Source: Larimichthys crocea
Taxonomy: Eukaryota > Chordata > Actinopteri > Sciaenidae
NCBI RefSeq assembly: GCF_000972845.2
Contig: NC_040025.1
Location: forward strand, 22,706,021 to 22,770,020
Direction of reading: 5' to 3'
Length of the DNA: 64,000 nucleotides
The position numbers and the translations under genes are program-made. Of this stretch, positions 12,185-22,640 are shown one piece after another. Numbering within the stretch: position 1 is the first letter of the stretch; each line of letters opens with the position of its first letter. Below the pieces are notes generated by a model. That model did not search any database, had not been told where the DNA came from, and saw only the letters and a program-made list of their open reading frames with translations.

Positions 12185-12615
12185 TTCTATATAGATTTTG
12201 ATGGTATGATTATGGTATAAAGATCCTGGTTTTATGATTATAATGCATTTATTTATTTCACAGTACAGATGTATAAAATCACATGAACATTTTTCTTTAT
12301 TTCATTTGCAAATTTAATCAAATTAAAAAGGGAATTAAAACATTATGCAGATGTTACATCCTTGATGCTGTTTGAAGCAGGCAAAGTGCTTGCGGCTGTG
12401 TGTGAATGCCATCCATTACAATGTTAGACTGATGTTTCCTTAGTTTGTCTTTGTTTTGTCTACGTGTCTTCATATTTAATTTATTCAGTCATTTCTACAA
12501 TATCACAAAGAAGCAATTCTGTAGACTAAAATGATTCTTTGAGCCAAAACCTGTGGAGAAGAAATGCTTCTGTTTCTGGGAAGCAGGTTGATTGGAAGAA
12601 AAAGGAAGAGTCAGA

Positions 12616-12626
12616 GAAAGTGAAAG
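12616..12626 (+). promoter_or_regulatory. ISRE/IRF-like site
   Basis: GAAAGTGAAAG fits the GAAANNGAAA core bound by IRF/ISGF3 factors. It lies about 65 bases upstream of the TATA box of chemokine gene 1, the usual place for interferon-responsive chemokine promoters. The functional role is inferred. Confidence 0.6.
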
Positions 12627-12690
12627 TATTTGTGCTGCACAGTAGTCATATGTGGGTTGTCCTCCATTCTGTTGACAATGTCCCCCAGTG

Positions 12691-12698
12691 TATAAAAT
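12691..12698 (+). promoter_or_regulatory. TATA box of chemokine gene 1
   Basis: TATAAAAT lies 95 bases before the ATG at 12786, leaving a 5' UTR of about 65 bases if transcription starts 25-30 bases downstream. The same box is present in copy 2 at 25447. Confidence 0.75.
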
Positions 12699-12785
12699 AG
12701 AGTAATCCCTGGAGCAGTACACTACTGATAGTCCAGACTGAAGAAAGACTGAGTGCACTGTGATCCAAAACCTACAGCAACAACT

Positions 12786-13838
12786 ATGAATTCAGCTGCT
12801 GTTGCCTTTCTCACCTGCCTGCTTGTCTTCTATGCACAAGGTATTGTGAAAATGTTACTGTCCTGTGACGATCTTGTTTTTCCTTCTCCATCTTAATATC
12901 CTCACCTTTCCACTTAACGTATGTTAACATGGATCATCTTGCATAATTAGGACTGTCCAGAGACCCACACCAGTCTGACACGGATTTGGATTTTAAGAAC
13001 AACATGCTGTTTGGTTCAAGATGCTTGTAATGTCTTTACAGTTTACTTGGAATCAAACTTTAAAGCTGCTCTTGTCAATAATTTTCAACAATACTAGATA
13101 TACTAGATATTAGATTCAAGGCACATGGGAGTAATAATAAAAAAAGTCATTTTAGTTATTAGCAAGCATGCCAGACTTTATTGCATTTCTGTCTCATTGT
13201 TTTCAGTGGGCTGCCCTCTCACTAAGAAAAACTTTCTGAAGACTGCTGCCTGATTTCAGAGATAATAAGCTTGTCTCTTTCTCTTTTCACCCACAGGACA
13301 ACCAGCCAACAGATCTAGTAAGTGTAAGTGTTTAAACGGTTATGTGGGCAAAATCAAACCACAAGACATCAAGGCAGGGCCAGTCACACATGAGCCAAGT
13401 ATCTTCTGTCCACGTACAGAGATTATGTGAGTAAATGAGCAGAATTAAAGCACATTTCCTGATACGTCATTCTTTTGCATTGTTCAGCTTCTCTCTAACA
13501 AGCTCTTTCTTCCCTCTCAGTATTACAACAACAGAAAATAAAGAGAAATGCGTGAACCCACACTCACCACTTGGAAAACTCATCCTGAAAAACAAAAACA
13601 AGTAAGATGGGCTGGACTGCACTAAATTCAGACAACATAACACAGTGCTCATGCTCAGGGTCTCTAATAAGAAATATGCCTGTGAATGTTTCACATCTCT
13701 GATGCTTTTACTAACAGTGTCATCTGTTGATTCAGGTACCAGAAGAATGCAACTGTGAACACGACAGCAGCTTCGAGCTCAACGGACAAAACAACGGCTT
13801 CAAGCTCAACGAGACTCCACACAACATCCAGGCTGTAG
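12786..13838 (+). CDS. CXC chemokine, ELR-negative (CXCL9/10/11-like), copy 1
   Basis: A small secreted chemoattractant that would act on CXCR3-type receptors of leukocytes. The four exons are 12786-12840, 13297-13426, 13521-13601 and 13736-13838. All introns have GT-AG ends, in phases 1, 2 and 2 as usual for CXC genes, and the product is 122 residues. Residues 1-19 form a signal peptide (MNSAAVAFLTCLLVFYAQG). CKC at 28-30 is the CXC motif, and Cys56 and Cys72 complete the two disulfides. The residues before CXC are NRSSK, so there is no ELR. The tail from about residue 97 is Ser/Thr-rich with an internal repeat of SSSTxxTTASSST type. A TATA box and an ISRE-like site precede it, and AATAAA-type signals lie near 13996. 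The exact orthologue is uncertain. The gene looks intact. Confidence 0.88.
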
Positions 13839-14445
13839 GACTGTCACTGCACTGAAGAGGATGGAGCTGAAACACTGTTTTTATTGTTGTTGTTCACCAT
13901 CACTGCCTTTGTCAAGTAAAGACAATAAGTGGGTAGAAGTGATCAAAGTGTCTGTTTGTCCAATTAACTTATATTGTCTTCATGTGTACATAAAAATAAA
14001 TCATCTGTATATACTTCTTAAATACTTTTGACTTTCTGTCTTTTCTTTCACCTCATGCATGTTAACAGAATACAAAGGTCCAACACTGGTGTTGAATGAT
14101 CACATCACGCTAAAGTTGTCAGCTGGGTTGAGGTCAGGGCTCTGGGTACTGGGTAATAGTCGGCTTTATAAACAGTGAGAAGTTCAAGCAGCTGACAATA
14201 TTTGAATGGTTATTTTCTTTAAATTGTCTAATAACTATATAATTTAGGATCTTGTTCAGCGAGCATCTAAAAGTAGTAGAAATGAGTTTCAATACATATT
14301 TGAAATATTGTCATTTAGGTTCTTATAAACTTTCCTCTCCAGCATCCACTTCAGTTGTCCCACAAAACAAAACTCTGCTGTCAATCAATCAGTCAATAAC
14401 CACCACTACGCAACTGACTCATGACAGATGACCTCTTCTGCCTGT

Positions 14446-14958
14446 GTGTCTGTCTGTAGATGCATCCATGGCCATATTATTGCAGCTGTGTTTGCTGCTA
14501 CGACAGTCACAAAGAAACATATAAACAATATTTTGCATTTATAGTTTTCATTTTATTGATACATGTTGACAAGTGAAATATAATAAAACAGACTTCACAA
14601 TGACAGACAGATATCACGTTGTTTTGGACTGTACAATGTACGTGCATGCAGGTTTCAGCTCATACACTCAAGGCACATTCCCATGCATCAGCACCCTCTG
14701 CAGTCACACATTACAGTGGTCACAGAATATTGTGTAACACCCAGGATGTGTTTATGAAGTCTAAAAGTCTGCAGTTCTGTAAGAGTGTACATTTAGATTG
14801 AGAAAGGAGTATACCTCTGAAGCCTTCACTTCAGTAAACTGTGAATGATGATGACTAGAATTTATTTCATACATTTCATATGTAAAAATGATTTATACTA
14901 CGGCATGGCTCAATACTTGATGGCTATTATTTACTGAGAGATGTGCATCTGACACTTT
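14446..14958. other. Unassigned spacer
   Basis: I see no gene and no clear repeat between the end of the duplicated segment and the CR1/Rex1-like LINE. Confidence 0.4.
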
Positions 14959-14988
14959 CTATGATTAACTCACAGAAGTCTTGAAAGA

Positions 14989-16562
14989 GTGCAATCTCAA
15001 CAAAGAAATGGAGAAATTCCCCCTAGAACAACTAGTAAAAGGCCCAGGATTGCAAAATGTTCCAGTACACAAATTGATCTGATATTTACTAACAAACCAG
15101 AAAGAATAACTAAAAGTTATAATTTAATCACTGGCTTGTCAGATCATAACCTAACCCTATGTACAAGAAAACTGACCAAAAATAGATTTAGGACCTCGGC
15201 AACTAAGACAAGGATCCTCCAATGCATACCCAGAGCTAAACAAGAAGAATTTGTCAGTGAAATTGACAGCTTGAACTGGGATGATGTACTCTCCTCTGAT
15301 GATCTGGACTATGGATGTGATACTTTCAGTCACAGAATCAATTCTGTGAAGGAAGGATTTAATGTGAGGACACAGATAAAATCTAAAAAATTTTTTTACC
15401 GTGGTTTAATGAAAATGTGTGAAAATTAATGAAATCCAGAGATACTGCACTAAGGAAGGCAATTAAAACTAGAAGAGACACTGACAAGCTGATTTATAAA
15501 GGTTTAAGGAACAAAGTTATCCAAGAGCTAATAGAAGCTTAATCTTGTTTTTATCTCAATATATTTAATGAGGCAAAAGGCAACAGTAAATTGATCTGGA
15601 AAAACATCAATAATCTCACAAGGTTTCAAACTCAAAGTACAGGGAAATTTAATTGAAGATCATCTTACTGTTGCTTCTGTCTTAAATATTTTTTTTCTTG
15701 AGTCTGTATATGAGCTAGGAAAAGAATTTACAAAAAGAAAACTGGATATTGTTCCTATAGATGCTACAGGCAAGGTTTTCGAGCTGATAGAGACTAATGA
15801 ATTACAAGTAAACAAAATCATTAGCTCCTTAAAAAACTCCAAAAGTAGAAATGCTTTCCAATTTGACACCATCTTTGTTAAATCATACAAAGATATTTTA
15901 ACTCAACCCATTGCTCATTTATTTAACTTGTCTTTTAAACACAATTCCTTTCCTGATGACTGGAAATGTGCTATTGTCACACCTATTTTTAAATCTGGAG
16001 ACCGCCTTGAAGCCAGTAACTATAAACCAATAAGCATACTACCAGTACTCTCAAAGGTTTCTGAGAAAGTTGTCACTGAACTACTGACAACATTTCTTAA
16101 TACAAGCAATTTTGGTCTACATCGTATGCAATTTGGCTTTAGAGCAAATCATTCCACCGAAACTGCTACTTTGCATTTAATAGAGCAAATTAAATCAAGG
16201 CTTTATAAAGGAGGAGTAGTTGGTGCTGTATTTTTAGATCTGCGTAAAGCATTCAACACAACAAATCATGATGTTTTAATATCCAAACTTTCTAAATTTA
16301 ACTTCTCATCTAGAGCACTGGCATGGATGTCTTCATATTTATCTAATAGGATACAATGTGTTAAAGTGTGTAACACACTGTCCAGAAACATGAAGGGCAC
16401 AATGGGTGTTCCACAAGGGTTAGTGTTAGGTCACCTTTTATTTAGCCTATATATTAATGATCTTCCTCAACAGTGTCATGATGTAGAACTGCAAATGTAT
16501 GCAGATGACACTGTCGTGTACACACATGCAAAAACAGCTGAGTTAGCAGCTGCTAAGCTAAC
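14989..16562 (+). pseudogene. LINE ORF2 part 1 (endonuclease C-terminus, RT)
   Basis: 14989-15429 reads as the end of an apurinic endonuclease (QIDLIFTNKPE, then GLSDHNLTL). After frame breaks around 15430-15920, an open stretch from 15928 carries the reverse transcriptase: AIVTPIFKSGDR, NYKPISILPVLSKV, FGFRANHSTETA, FLDLRKAFNTTNHDVL, GVPQGLVLGHLLFSLYINDLP and the catalytic YADD. The motif-A region has FNTTNH where FDTVNH is usual. The copy is decayed and then interrupted by the L2 insertion at 16563. Confidence 0.8.
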
Positions 16563-17040
16563 AATTCAAATCAAATCAATTTTATTTGTATAGCCCAAAG
16601 TCACAAAGTACATTTGCCTCAGAGGGCTTTACAATCTGTACAGGGAGTGACACCCTCTGTCCTTAGACCCTCGGTTCGAGTGAGGAAAAACTTGCCCACA
16701 AAAACCCTTTTAACAGGGAAAAATGTGGAAGAAACCTCAGGAAGAGCCACAGAGGAGGGATCCCTCTCCCAGGACGGACAGACGTGCAATGGATGTCACG
16801 TGTACAGGACAAATCAACACAAACATAATGTACAATGACTGATAAAATGACAATGAATTATAATGAATGATAAAAATGATTACAGTAACAGATATGGTAG
16901 TAATAATGACAGTAATATATATGTAGTGGGCGTCATGCAGGATCACAGCAGCAGCCACGATCCACGAGAACCTGCTGGACGACAGAGCACAGAAACTCCG
17001 GGGAAGTTTGGTTAGTAACATGCATTAATGAGACATGTCC

Positions 17041-17150
17041 ACAGATGGAGAGATATGGAGAGATATGGAGAGATATAGAGATATAGATATATATATATAG
17101 AGAGAGTGAGATATAGAGAAATATAGAGAGAGATATATAGAGAGAGATGG

Positions 17151-17201
<51 letters not shown>

Positions 17202-17206
17202 AAGAT

Positions 17207-17262
<56 letters not shown>
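17041..17262. repeat. AG/ATAG microsatellite in L2 copy B 3' UTR
   Basis: GAGAGATAT-type units grade into pure AG runs and a short AT run. This is the expanded equivalent of the CT tract in copy A (6511-6618). Confidence 0.95.
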
Positions 17263-17266
<4 letters not shown>

Positions 17267-17386
17267 CGGTAAGGGAGATGTGTGCATCTTCAACCAATAC
17301 CGCGCCTGGCTAGGCATAACCCTCGGTGGGGTCCCCCGGCAGTGTAATCCTATGGCAGCATAACTAAGGGATGACCTGAGCCAGCC

Positions 17387-20300
17387 CTAACTATAGGCTT
17401 TATCAAAAAGGAAAGTCTTAAGTCTATTCTTAAAGGTGTTGACCGTGTCTGCCTCCCGAACCCAGAAAGGTAGTTTGTTCCCCAGAAGAGGAGCCTGATA
17501 GCTGAAAGCTCTGGCTCCCAATCTACTTTTGGAAACTATAGGAACCACAAGGAACCCAGCGTCCTGAGAGCGCAGTGTTCTAGAGGGGTAATAAGGTATT
17601 ATGAGCTCTTTTAGATAAGATGGTGCCTGACCATGAAGAGCTTTGTAAGTAAGGAGAAGAATTTTAAATTCTATTCTAGATTTAATAGGTAGCCAATGCA
17701 AGGAAGCCAAAATGGGAGAGATGTGATCTCTGATCTTGGTTCCTGTCAGAACACGTGCAGCAGCATTCTGAATTAACTGCAAAGTTCTAAGAGACTTATT
17801 GGAGCAGCCCTGAATAACAAAGAGTTTACAATAGTCCAGCCTTGAAGTAACAAATGCGTGGACTAGTTTTGTTTTCTGCATCCGCCTGAGAGACCAATGC
17901 GTCTGATTTTACGATGTTAACGTAAGTGGAAGAATGCAGTCCCGCCGAAATTTGTTTTTAGGTGGACGTTAAGGACAATCTGATCAAAACAACTCCAAGA
18001 GTCTTTACAGTGGAGCTGGAGGCCAGGGTGATCCCATCTAAAGTAAACTAAGTCTCTAGAAGAGAGTTTCTGAGGTGTTTTGGTCCAATTACAAACGAAC
18101 GTTCCAGGTGGTCTCTGAATTTGACATCAAAAAATTGTAGGTCATCCAACTTTTTATATCCTTAAGGCATGCTTGGAGTTTAGTAACGATTGGTTTGCAT
18201 CAGGCTTGATCGATAAATATATTGGGTGGCGTCAGCATAACGAAAATTGATAGATGATTCCTAAGATGTTCCCTAAAGGAAGCAGATAGAAACGGAATAG
18301 AAGTGTCCAGTACAAACCTTGTGGGACTTCCATGACAACTTTAGTCTGGCATGGAGGATTCATCATGAAGTGAACAAACGGAGATCATCTAAAATACATT
18401 TAAAAACCAGCTTAGGCAGGTTCATTTGAGGCCATTATCGATGTTCCAGTCCAGCTGTAAAAAAGATTTGATGGTCAATGGTGTCAATGCAGCACTAGAT
18501 CTAACACTAAACAGGACAAGTAGCAAGATGAGTCCGATTGGCCATGATTGCCATTAGGAGGTCATTTGTAAACTTTTGACTAATGCGGTCTCTGTGGCTA
18601 TGATGCATCGAAAATCCTGACTGAAATCCCTCAAATAGACTTTGTTATGGAGAAAAGCTACAAGCTGATTAGCTACGCTAGTTTCTCATGTATCTTAGCC
18701 AGAAAGGGAAGGTTTGTATCATGGTTGTAGTGGGCTAGACCTCGGGTCTCTAGAGGGGCTTTTTAAGAAGAGGTTTTAATTACGCTACCTTAAAGGACTG
18801 TGGTACATATCTGATATAAAGACAGATAATCATATCAATAACGAATTATTAACTTAAGGTAAAACTTCCTTGAGCAACCTGGTTTGGGATGGAGTCAAGA
18901 GACAGGATGACGGCTTAGCTGCAGAAAGGAATTAAATTTATTTATGAAGGTCGATGGGGGAAAAACAGGCTAAATCATATCAGGTTGTTAACAGCTGTTT
19001 CAAAAACTTGCGTTATCAGAATGCAGATCATGCTCTGTGAGGTCAAGATTGATGGATTTTGTTCTAATAGTTTAATAATCTTTCATTAAAGAAGTCATGA
19101 AGTCATTGTCTACTTAGACCTAAAAGGAAGAGATGGTTACAGTTGAGCTGTGATGCTCTGTTAGCCTGGCTACAGTGCTGAAGAGAAACCTGTGGTTGGT
19201 TCTTATTCTCCCAATTAAAGAAGAGTAATAGGTGCTCTGGCATTACGGAGAAGCCTTCCTGTATGTTTTGAGATATCTTGCCAGCTAGATGAAATTCTTC
19301 CAGCTTGGTGGCACGCCATATTGCGTTCATGTTACGTGCCTTTGCTTTAATTTAAGCGAGTCTGCTGGGCTATACCATGGTGCTAGCCTTCTTTGTTTAA
19401 ATTATCTTGTTTTTCAGAGGTGGCATAGAGTCTAGAGTTGTCCCGTAATAGCGTAATACTAATCAACAAGATGGTCTATTTGGGGTGGCTAAAGGAAGTA
19501 GACAAGTCCTCTGGTTACATTGAGGACATGGCATTTGATCAATGCTGAAGGAATCACTTCCTTAAATTTGGCTACAGCACTATCAGATAAACATCTGCTG
19601 TAGAAGCTTCTACACAAAGGCTTATAGTCGGTAGTATGAACTCAAAGGTTATTAAAAAAATGGTCAGACAGAAGAGGATCTGTGGGAAGACTATTATATT
19701 ATCAATTTCAATGCCAATGAAAGAACAAGATCAAGAGTGTGGTTCAGACAATGAGTCGGTTTATTACATTTGACACAAAAGCCAATTGAGTCTAATAGAG
19801 AGATAAACGCAGTACTAAGACTATCATGTGGTTGTCCACATGAATGTTAAAGTCACCTACAATAATTACTTTATCTGTTTAAGGATCAGCCTGATGCAAA
19901 TTCTGCAAATTCAGATAAAAATTCAGAAATCAGATAGGACCTGGAGCTCGATATACTGTAACAAATAAAATTGGCTGTAAAGTTTTTCAGGTTGGTGGGT
20001 GAGGCTAAGGACAAGACTTTCAAATGAATTATAATTTGTTTTAGGTTGGGATTTATTAATAGACTTGAGTCAAATATGGCTCCAACTCCACCACCTCGAC
20101 CAGTACTTCGAGGAACATGAGTATTATAATGACTCGGAGGAGTGGATTCATTTAAGCTAACATATTCATCCTCCTGCAGCCAGGTTTCAGTGAGGCAAAA
20201 CAAATCAATATCATAGTCAGATATTAATTCATTGACTAAGACAGCTTTAGATGACAAAGACCTGATATTCAATAGTCCACATTTAATTCTCTTATTTTGG

Positions 20301-20431
20301 ACTGTTGGAGATGTTGATTTAATTTGTATTAAGTTTTTATGATGAACTCCTCTTCTGTCTGTTTTATCTTTAAATAATGTAGGTGGACGGGGGACAGACA
20401 CAGTCTCTATACTAAAGGACTGGGTGGGCAA
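17387..20431 (-). pseudogene. L2 ORF2, copy B, with indel-rich middle
   Basis: The C-terminal thumb and tail (17387-17881) and the N-terminal endonuclease (about 20060-20431) match copies A and C closely. Between them almost every line has one-base gains or losses relative to copies A and C, so no long frame survives; a short piece is visible at 19103-19330. The abrupt edges suggest an assembly problem rather than slow decay. If that is right, the true ORF2 could be much more intact than it appears. Confidence 0.85.
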
Positions 20432-20515
20432 CTGCTCTAATGGAGGCGCAGAGAAGCGTGTAAGACTGCAGCTCTGCTTCCTGGTCTCAACTCTGGGTTG
20501 TCGACATGATTTTGG

Positions 20516-21385
20516 TCAGCTAATAAACTTGGCCATATTTCTAGATATGAGAGCTGCTCCATCCAAAGTGGGATGGATGCCGTCTCTCCCAATCAGACCA
20601 GGTTTTCCCCAGAAAGGTGTCCAATTATCTATGAAGCCCACATCGTTTGCTGGACACCACCTCGACAGCCAGCGGTGAAATGACGACATGCGGCTAAACA
20701 TGTCATCACTGGTCACATTGGGGAGGGGACCAGAGAAAACTACGGAGTCCGACATCGTTTTGGCGTATTCACACACCGATGAAACATTAATTTTAGTGAC
20801 CTCCGATTGGCGTAACCGGGTGTCATTACCGCCGACGTGAATAACAATCTTACTGTATTTACGCTTATCCTTAGCCAGCAGTTTCAAAAAAGACTCGATG
20901 TCGCCCGCTCTGGCCCCCGGGATGCATTTAACTATGGCCCCCGGTGTCGCTAACTTCACGTTTCGGACTATGGAGCTGCCAATGACCAGAGTTGGCCTCT
21001 CAGCGGGTGTGTCGCTGAGCGGGGAAAATCTGTTTGAAACGTGGAGCGGTTGGTGGTGTACCGCGGGCTTCAGTTTGGGGCTATGCCTCCTTCGAACAGT
21101 CACCCAGCCTCCCGGCTGCTCGGGAACTACCGGGGGACGGCTAACTGAAGCTACCTGTGGCTGTACCGCACCGGCTACAGGGGACTGGCTAACTATCTGA
21201 GCTACTGACTGTTCGGTGGTGCGGTACCGTGCCTCTAACTCACTGACCCTCGCCTCCAAAGCTACAAATAAACTACATTTATTACAAGTACCGTTATCAC
21301 TAAAGGAGGACGAGGAGTAACTGAACATGTGGCACACAGGACAGGAGAGAGCAGGAGAGGAGAGAGGAGAGGAGAGGGACGCCAT
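20516..21385 (-). CDS. L2 ORF1 protein with CCHC-like finger and SGNH esterase-like domain
   Basis: An intact 289-residue ORF1 of a CR1/L2-group LINE. Residues 15-37 have a CPVC…CNKC cysteine pair arrangement (PHD-like/zinc-binding), followed by a predicted coiled coil (about 41-66). A basic Pro-rich linker precedes the C-terminal SGNH/GDSL-type hydrolase domain: GSS at 136-138 (block I), GGND at 185-188 (block III), and D268/H271 in GRDGIHPT (block V). Esterase domains of this kind are known in ORF1 of CR1-like LINEs; the exact role there is unsettled. The start ATG at 21385 is chosen because the frame opens there and includes the finger. ORF2 lies about 85 bases downstream. Confidence 0.88.
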   Translation of the reverse strand: MASLSSPLSSPALSCPVCHMFSYSSSSFSDNGTCNKCSLFVALEARVSELEARYRTTEQSVAQIVSQSPVAGAVQPQVASVSRPPVVPEQPGGWVTVRRRHSPKLKPAVHHQPLHVSNRFSPLSDTPAERPTLVIGSSIVRNVKLATPGAIVKCIPGARAGDIESFLKLLAKDKRKYSKIVIHVGGNDTRLRQSEVTKINVSSVCEYAKTMSDSVVFSGPLPNVTSDDMFSRMSSFHRWLSRWCPANDVGFIDNWTPFWGKPGLIGRDGIHPTLDGAALISRNMAKFIS

Positions 21386-21624
21386 TGCTATAGCTAGGCT
21401 AGTTAGTGTGGCTAACAGAAACTGGAGAAACTATCAGATTGTAGTTACTAGAGTTCAGAGAGCTGTTTATGCACAGACAGAACAAGTCAGAGAGTAGTGC
21501 AGAGATAAGTAGATAGTCGCTGATGTGAGAAATATACGGAAATCTGTTCAGGTGAGCAGAGCAGAGAGCACCGTGGCAACAACACAGATACCGGAAGTGA
21601 CACAATACGTTACCGTAAAGCACG

Positions 21625-22367
21625 CAGAGCAATTTGCCAATTGCGTTGGAAAGAATCACACAGTGGCTTGATCAATCATGTCTGAGTCTAAATGTAAACA
21701 AAACAAAGGGTATGTTTTTCTGTAAAACCATGGTACAACCTCCTAACACTGATATCCTCATCAAAGGTGAGAGGATTGACATAGTCACTGATTTTAAATA
21801 TCTTGGTGTAACACTGGATCCAAATTTGAACTTTAAGAAACATGTTAAAAAAAATAAAAAACCATAAAGTACAACTTAGCAAATTTTAGACATATTAGAA
21901 ACTGTCTCTCTTTGGACGGAACCAAGATATTTATGCATGCTATGATTCTTTCCCATATGTCTTATTGTATTACATGTTGGGGGCAGGCTGGGGAAACAAG
22001 ACCTCTTGAATCCATATACAAACCAACTCTGAAAACTCTAGACAAAAAGCCAATGCATTTCCATCACTGTAGGGTACTGGAAAATACAATTTACTGAGCT
22101 TTGAGAATTTTAGATTATTTTTAAATTTGTGCCTTGTTTATAAAATTTTAAATGGTTTGGCCTCCTCCACTACATGCCTTTGTGTATACTTGCTCAGTCA
22201 GCTCTATTAGATCCTCCAGAATATCCTCTGTACGAGACTGTACCATACCATTTCGTTGCTCTGCATTTGGGCAATCAGCCTTCTCTGTGAAAGCCACAAC
22301 TCAGTGGAATGCCCTACCTGACGATATAAAGAGCTGCAGTTCCATCAGTACATTTAAAACCAAATGA
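21625..22367 (+). pseudogene. LINE ORF2 part 2 (RT thumb and C-terminus)
   Basis: This is the continuation of the LINE interrupted at 16562. It opens with LERITQWLDQSCLSLNVNKTK, then DFKYLGVTLDPNLNFKKHV. After frame breaks, the blocks MILSHMSYCITCWG and, near 22250-22365, FGQSAFSVKATTQWNALPDDIKS mark the C-terminus. Several frameshifts are present, so it is non-functional. Confidence 0.78.
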
Positions 22368-22640
22368 AAAAGTCTGCTAAAGGATACTCAGCTCTGTAGA
22401 CACTGACATTGTGGGTGTATGTTATGTGCTATTGTGTGTAACTTTGTATTTTGTATTATGTGTCCTGTGTGTTTTTTGCTTTGTACTGTTTGTCATTGTG
22501 CTGTAATATGTTTTATTTGTGTCTGCCGAAGGGAGTGCAGATGAAAAGTAGCTGTAAGCTAACTCTGGTGCAGTACATCAAATGTAATCGTTTATGTTTA
22601 ATACTGTACATGGTCCCATTAAATAAATGAATGAATATTG

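Larger units (their letters stand above)
12195..14445 (+). repeat. Segmental duplication, copy 1 (chemokine segment)
   Basis: About 2.25 kb that reappears at 24951-27201 with a constant offset of 12756 bases, so there is no net indel. By eye I find about four single-base differences, all upstream of the gene; exons and introns appear identical. This implies a very recent duplication or gene conversion. Confidence 0.93.
16563..21624 (-). mobile_element. L2/Maui-like LINE, copy B, full length, antisense, nested
   Basis: The 3' tail (ATCAAATCAATTTTATTTGTATAG on the plus strand) is at the left and the 5' end (…CCGTAAAGCACG) at the right. It sits inside the CR1/Rex1-like LINE, with short AATT matches flanking it as a possible target duplication. 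ORF1 is intact and the 3' part of ORF2 is clean. The stretch at about 17805-20060 is full of single-base insertions and deletions. Confidence 0.9.
14959..22640 (+). mobile_element. CR1/Rex1-like LINE, 5' truncated, split by L2 copy B
   Basis: The two parts (about 14959-16562 and 21625-22640) belong to one LINE. The coding frame breaks after the YADDTVVYTHAKT region at 16562 and resumes with ALERITQWLDQSCLSLN at 21634. The 3' end has a conserved CTGCCGAAGGGAGTGCAGATG tail region and finishes near TTAAATAAATGAATGAAT. The clade is not certain: Jockey/CR1-group features are clear, but the exact family is not. Confidence 0.8.

Noticed and set aside
20898..21200. 100-codon plus-strand open frame
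   Set aside because: Antisense shadow of L2 ORF1 (copy B); the same shadow appears in copy A at 2601-2948.
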